A stretch of DNA of 64,000 nucleotides from Liolophura sinensis (lineage: Eukaryota > Mollusca > Polyplacophora > Chitonida > Chitonidae): positions 62,001-126,000 of the forward strand of contig NW_027017963.1 in the NCBI RefSeq assembly GCF_032854445.1, given 5' to 3'. Position 1 is the first letter of the stretch. Every line of letters starts with the position of its first letter. Positions 61,028 to 64,000 of this stretch are shown here, one piece after another. Below the pieces are notes generated by a model. The model was given only the letters and a program-made list of their open reading frames with translations, was not told where the DNA came from and did no database searches. The position numbers and the translations under genes are program-made.

Positions 61028-63776
61028 CCCAAAGATTTGACGTCGTCTGGGCTACCGAAGGGCACATAACTTATAATGAAAAGTGGAATATAGTAATGAC
61101 CAGTCGCGATTGTACATAGTTAATGTAGCCGATTTCAATTAGAAAAAATACCAGGCAAAAATTCAAAAGTGGAAAAACTGTTCCAATGCTGCTGGTAAGA
61201 GGCTAATCCAACGTATTTTTTGACGAGAAATCGAATGGTGCAAACCGCGTTGCTGTCCGACCAATACTTTTGGCTATATCCACAAATGAATAATCATTGA
61301 TGTCAAGATCACGTGCCCAGCAACGGCTCTTACTCCATGGAAACCATAGAAATTTGCAATTTTTCAACAGCTGGAGATGCCTGGCCCAATTGCGCATCTT
61401 TTGGCACCTTATTGATGTGGGTCAGTGTTCAATTGTACTTTTTTACAGCAGACTGTATCATGTACCTTGTGTTTTTTATGTACAAATGGTGTGGTTTTTT
61501 CTATATGTAGATAAAGACATTGAGTTTGTCTTCGACTTAGAAGTAAGACATTTGCTGGGTGAGTTAAATGGGCTTGGCCCAAAGATTTGACGTCGTCTGG
61601 GCTACCGAAGGGCACATAACTTATAATGAAAAGTTGAATATAGTAATGACCAGTCGCGATTGTACATAGTTAATGTAGCCGATTTCAATTAGAAAAAATA
61701 CCAGGCAAAAATCCAAAAGTGGAAAAACTGTTCCAATGCTGCTGGTAAGAGGCTAATCCGACGTATTTTTTGACGAGAAATCGAATGGTGCAAACCGCGT
61801 TGCTCTCCGACCAATACTTTTGGCTATATCCACAAATGAATAATCATTGATGTCAAGATCACGTGCCCAGCAACGGCTCTTACTCTATGGAAACCAAGGA
61901 AATTTGCAATTTTTCAACAGCTGGAGATGCCTGGTCCAATTGCGCATCTTTTGGCACCTTATTGATGTGGGTCAGTGTTCAATTGTACTTTTTTACAGCA
62001 GACTGTATCATGTACCTTGTGTTTTTTTAAATACAAATGGTGTGGTTTTTCTACATGTAGATAACGACATTGAGTTTGTCTTCGACTTAGAAATAAGACA
62101 TTTGCTGAGTGAGTTAAATGGGCTTGGCCCAAAGATTTGACGTCGTCTGGGCTACCGAAGGGCACATAACTTATAATGAAAAGTTGAATATAGTAATGAC
62201 CAGTCGCGATTGTACATAGTTAATGTATCCGATTTCAATTCGCAAAAAGACCCGGCAAAAATCCTAAAGTGGAAAAACTGTTCCAATGCTGCTGGTAAGA
62301 GGCTAATCCGACGTATTTTTTGACGAGAAATCGAATGGTGCAAACCACGTTGCTCTCCGACCAATACTTTTGGCTGTAGCCACAAATGAATAATCATTGA
62401 TATCAAGATTACGTGCCCAGCAACGGCTCTTACTCCATGGAAACCAAGGAAATTTGCAATTTTTCAACAGCTGGAGATGCCTGGCCCAATTGCGCATCTT
62501 TTGGCACCTTATTGATGTGGGTCAGTGTTCAATTGTACTTTTTACAGCGGACTGTATCAAGTACCTTCTGTTTTTTTTATATACAAATGGTGTGGTTTTT
62601 CTACATGTAGATAAAGACATTGAGTTTGTCTTCGACTTAGAAGTAAGACATTTGCTGGGTGAGTTAAATGGGCTTGGCCCAAAGATTTGACGTGTTCTGT
62701 GCTACCGAAAGGCACATAACTTATAATGAAAAGTTGAATATAGTAATGACCAGTCGCGATTGTACATAGTTAATGTAGCCGATTTCAATTGGCAAAAAGA
62801 CCAGGCAAAAATCCAAAAGTAGAAAAACTGTTCCAATGCTGCTGGTAAGAGGCTAATCCGACGTATTTTTTGACGAGAAATTGAATGGTGCAAACCGCGT
62901 TGCTCTCCGACCAATACTTTTGGCTGTAGTCACAAATGAATAATCATTGATGTCAAGATCACGTGCCCAACAACGGCTCTTACTCAATGGAAACCAAGGA
63001 AATTTGCAATTTTTCAACAGCTGGAGATGCCTGGCCCAATTGCGCATCTTTCGGCACCTTATTGATGTGGGTCAGTGTTCAATTGTACTTTTTACAGCGG
63101 ACTGTATCAAGTACCTTGTGTTTTTTTATATACAAATGGTGTGGTTTTTCTACATGTAGATAAAGACATTGAGTTTGTCTTCGACTTAGAAGTAAGACAA
63201 CTGCTGGGTGAGTTAAATGGGCTTTGCCCAAAGATTTGACGTCGTCTGGGCTACCGAAGGGCACATAACTTATAATGAAAAGTTGAATATAGTAATGACC
63301 AGTCGCGATTGTACATAGTTAATGTAGCCGATTTCAATTGGGAAAAAGACCAGGTAAAAATCCAAAAGTAGAAAAACTGTTCCAATGCTGCTGGTAAGAG
63401 GCTAATCCGACGTATTTTTTGACGAGAAATCGAATGGTGCAAACTGCGTTGCTTTCCGACCAATACTTTTGGCTGTAGCCACAAATGAATAATCATTGAT
63501 GTCAAGATCACGTGCCCAGCAACGGCTCTTACTCCATGGAAACCAAGGAAATTTGCAATTTTTCAACAGCTGGAGATGCCTGGCCCAATTGCGCATCTTT
63601 TGGCACCTTATTGATGTGGGTCAGTGTTCAATTGTACTTTTTACAGCGGACTGTATCAAGTACCTTGTGTTATTTTTATATACAAATGGTGTGGTTTTTC
63701 TACATGTAGATAAAGACATTGAGTTTGTCTTCGACTTAGAAGTAAGACAACTGCTGGGTGAGTTAAATGGGCTTTG
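61028..63776 (+). repeat. Monomers M112-M116
   Basis: M112 joins an M107-like left part to an M95-like right part (CCATAGAAA, TATGTAC, TCTATATGTAG). M113 retains GGCTATATCC with private CTCTATGG, GGTCCAATTG, AAATACAAATGG and GATAACGAC. M114 is M108-like with TGTATCCG, AACCACG and TATCAAGATTACG, which destroys CACGTG. M115 is the most diverged in this stretch: GACGTGTTCTGTGC, GAAAGGC, AATTGAATGG, TAGTCAC, CCCAACAACGG, CTCAATGG, TTTCGGC. M116 is M94-like with ATTGGGAAAAAG. Confidence 0.78.
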
Positions 63777-64000
63777 CCCAAAGATTTGACGTCGTCTGGG
63801 CTACCGAGGGGCACATAACTTATAATGAAAAGTTGAATATAGTAATGACCAGTCGCGATTGTACATAGTTAATGTAGCCGATTTCAATTCGCAAAAAGAC
63901 CAGGCAAAAATCCAAAAGTGGAAAAACTGTTCCAATGCTGCTGGTAAGAAGCTAATCCGACGTATTTTTTGACGAGAAATCGAATGGTGCAAACCGCGTT
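63777..64000 (+). repeat. M117, partial monomer at the window edge
   Basis: The first 224 bp of a copy, starting as M95 does (ACCGAGGGGC) but otherwise CGC-type, with AAGAAGCTAATCC. The array continues beyond the window. Confidence 0.95.

Larger units (their letters stand above)
1..64000 (+). repeat. Satellite DNA array, ~550-bp monomer, 116 full copies plus one partial
   Basis: The same ~550-bp sequence repeats head to tail with no interruption; most copies differ by a few substitutions and 0-3 bp of indel. Phase is set arbitrarily at CCCAAAGATTTGACG. Monomer starts: M1 1, M2 551, M3 1101, M4 1652, M5 2201, M6 2751, M7 3301, M8 3837, M9 4392, M10 4946, M11 5499; M12-M30 every 550 from 6051 to 15951; M31-M42 every 550 from 16502 to 22552; M43 23095, M44 23646, M45 24196, M46 24746, M47 25296, M48 25847, M49 26396, M50 26946, M51 27496, M52 28046, M53 28595, M54 29145, M55 29698, M56 30248, M57 30798, M58 31348, M59 31897, M60 32446, M61 32996, M62 33551, M63 34103, M64 34653, M65 35199, M66 35749; M67-M72 every 550 from 36292; M73-M76 every 550 from 39591; M77 41790, M78 42340, M79 42893; M80-M85 every 550 from 43441; M86 46740; M87-M93 every 550 from 47289; M94 51138, M95 51688, M96 52237, M97 52787, M98 53337, M99 53886, M100 54436, M101 54986, M102 55535, M103 56085, M104 56634, M105 57184, M106 57734, M107 58279, M108 58829, M109 59379, M110 59929, M111 60478, M112 61028, M113 61578, M114 62128, M115 62678, M116 63227, M117 63777 (partial). 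Family name and host are unknown to me. Confidence 0.99.

Noticed and set aside
1-64000. CRISPR array or other spaced direct repeat
   Set aside because: There are no variable spacers; the whole 550 bp is repeated and adjacent units abut directly.
1-64000. rDNA, 5S rRNA, histone or tRNA gene cluster
   Set aside because: No 5S rRNA core, no pol III B box (GGTTCGANTCC), no cloverleaf and no histone coding sequence could be found in the monomer.
1-64000. CENP-B-box based centromere call
   Set aside because: No sequence matching the CENP-B box consensus (TTCGNNNNANNCGGG) is present; the TTCGACTTAGAAG motif matches only its first bases. Centromeric function is left open.

Overview
The whole 64 kb window is one uninterrupted tandem array of a single satellite monomer of about 550 bp, all copies in the same orientation. 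I count 116 complete monomers (M1-M116) plus a 224-bp partial copy at the right edge, mean length 549.8 bp. The window opens and closes inside the array, so neither end of the satellite is seen. I found no gene, rRNA, tRNA, transposon insertion, CRISPR array or other unique sequence. The consensus-like monomer at 11001-11550 is 41% G+C by direct count. A homogenised array this long with this monomer size points to eukaryotic heterochromatin (centromeric, pericentromeric, subtelomeric or interstitial). The sequence alone does not identify the species or the chromosomal location.

Layout. (1) 1-11550: mixed monomers M1-M21, including a tract at about 3.63-5.75 kb dense in single-base indels that looks like uncorrected consensus error, and a two-monomer duplication (4392-5498 and 7701-8800). 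(2) 11551-20901: a higher-order repeat (HOR) domain, 17 monomers reading a-b-c-d-e / b-c-d-e / a-b-c-d-e / b-d-e. (3) 22002-42892: a large-scale duplication. Fourteen monomers at 22002-29697 recur almost base for base at 35199-42892, 24 monomers (13,197 bp) away, and five of them (25296-28045) recur a third time at 32446-35198. A second indel-rich tract (about 33.45-34.94 kb) lies just left of the 35.2 kb joint, so an assembly artefact has to be excluded there. (4) From 42893 onward the array switches to a different, more diverged monomer subfamily with its own short HORs: dimers at 48939-51137 and 54436-56633, a tandem trimer at 51138-54435, and hybrid monomers at 58-62 kb.

Function. All six frames contain short ORFs that recur each 550 bp simply because the DNA is repeated. 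The longest recurrent one (97 codons, + strand) is broken in about 35 of 116 copies, so I do not call it a gene. Each monomer does carry sequence signals that could matter if the array is transcribed or bound by protein: a GTAAGAG donor followed 20 nt later by an Sm-site-like A(T5)GG, a 111-nt exon-like interval bounded by a polypyrimidine-CAG acceptor and a GTGAGT donor, and several perfect palindromes. These are hypotheses. The best supported and most interesting content is the multi-scale duplication history of the array.
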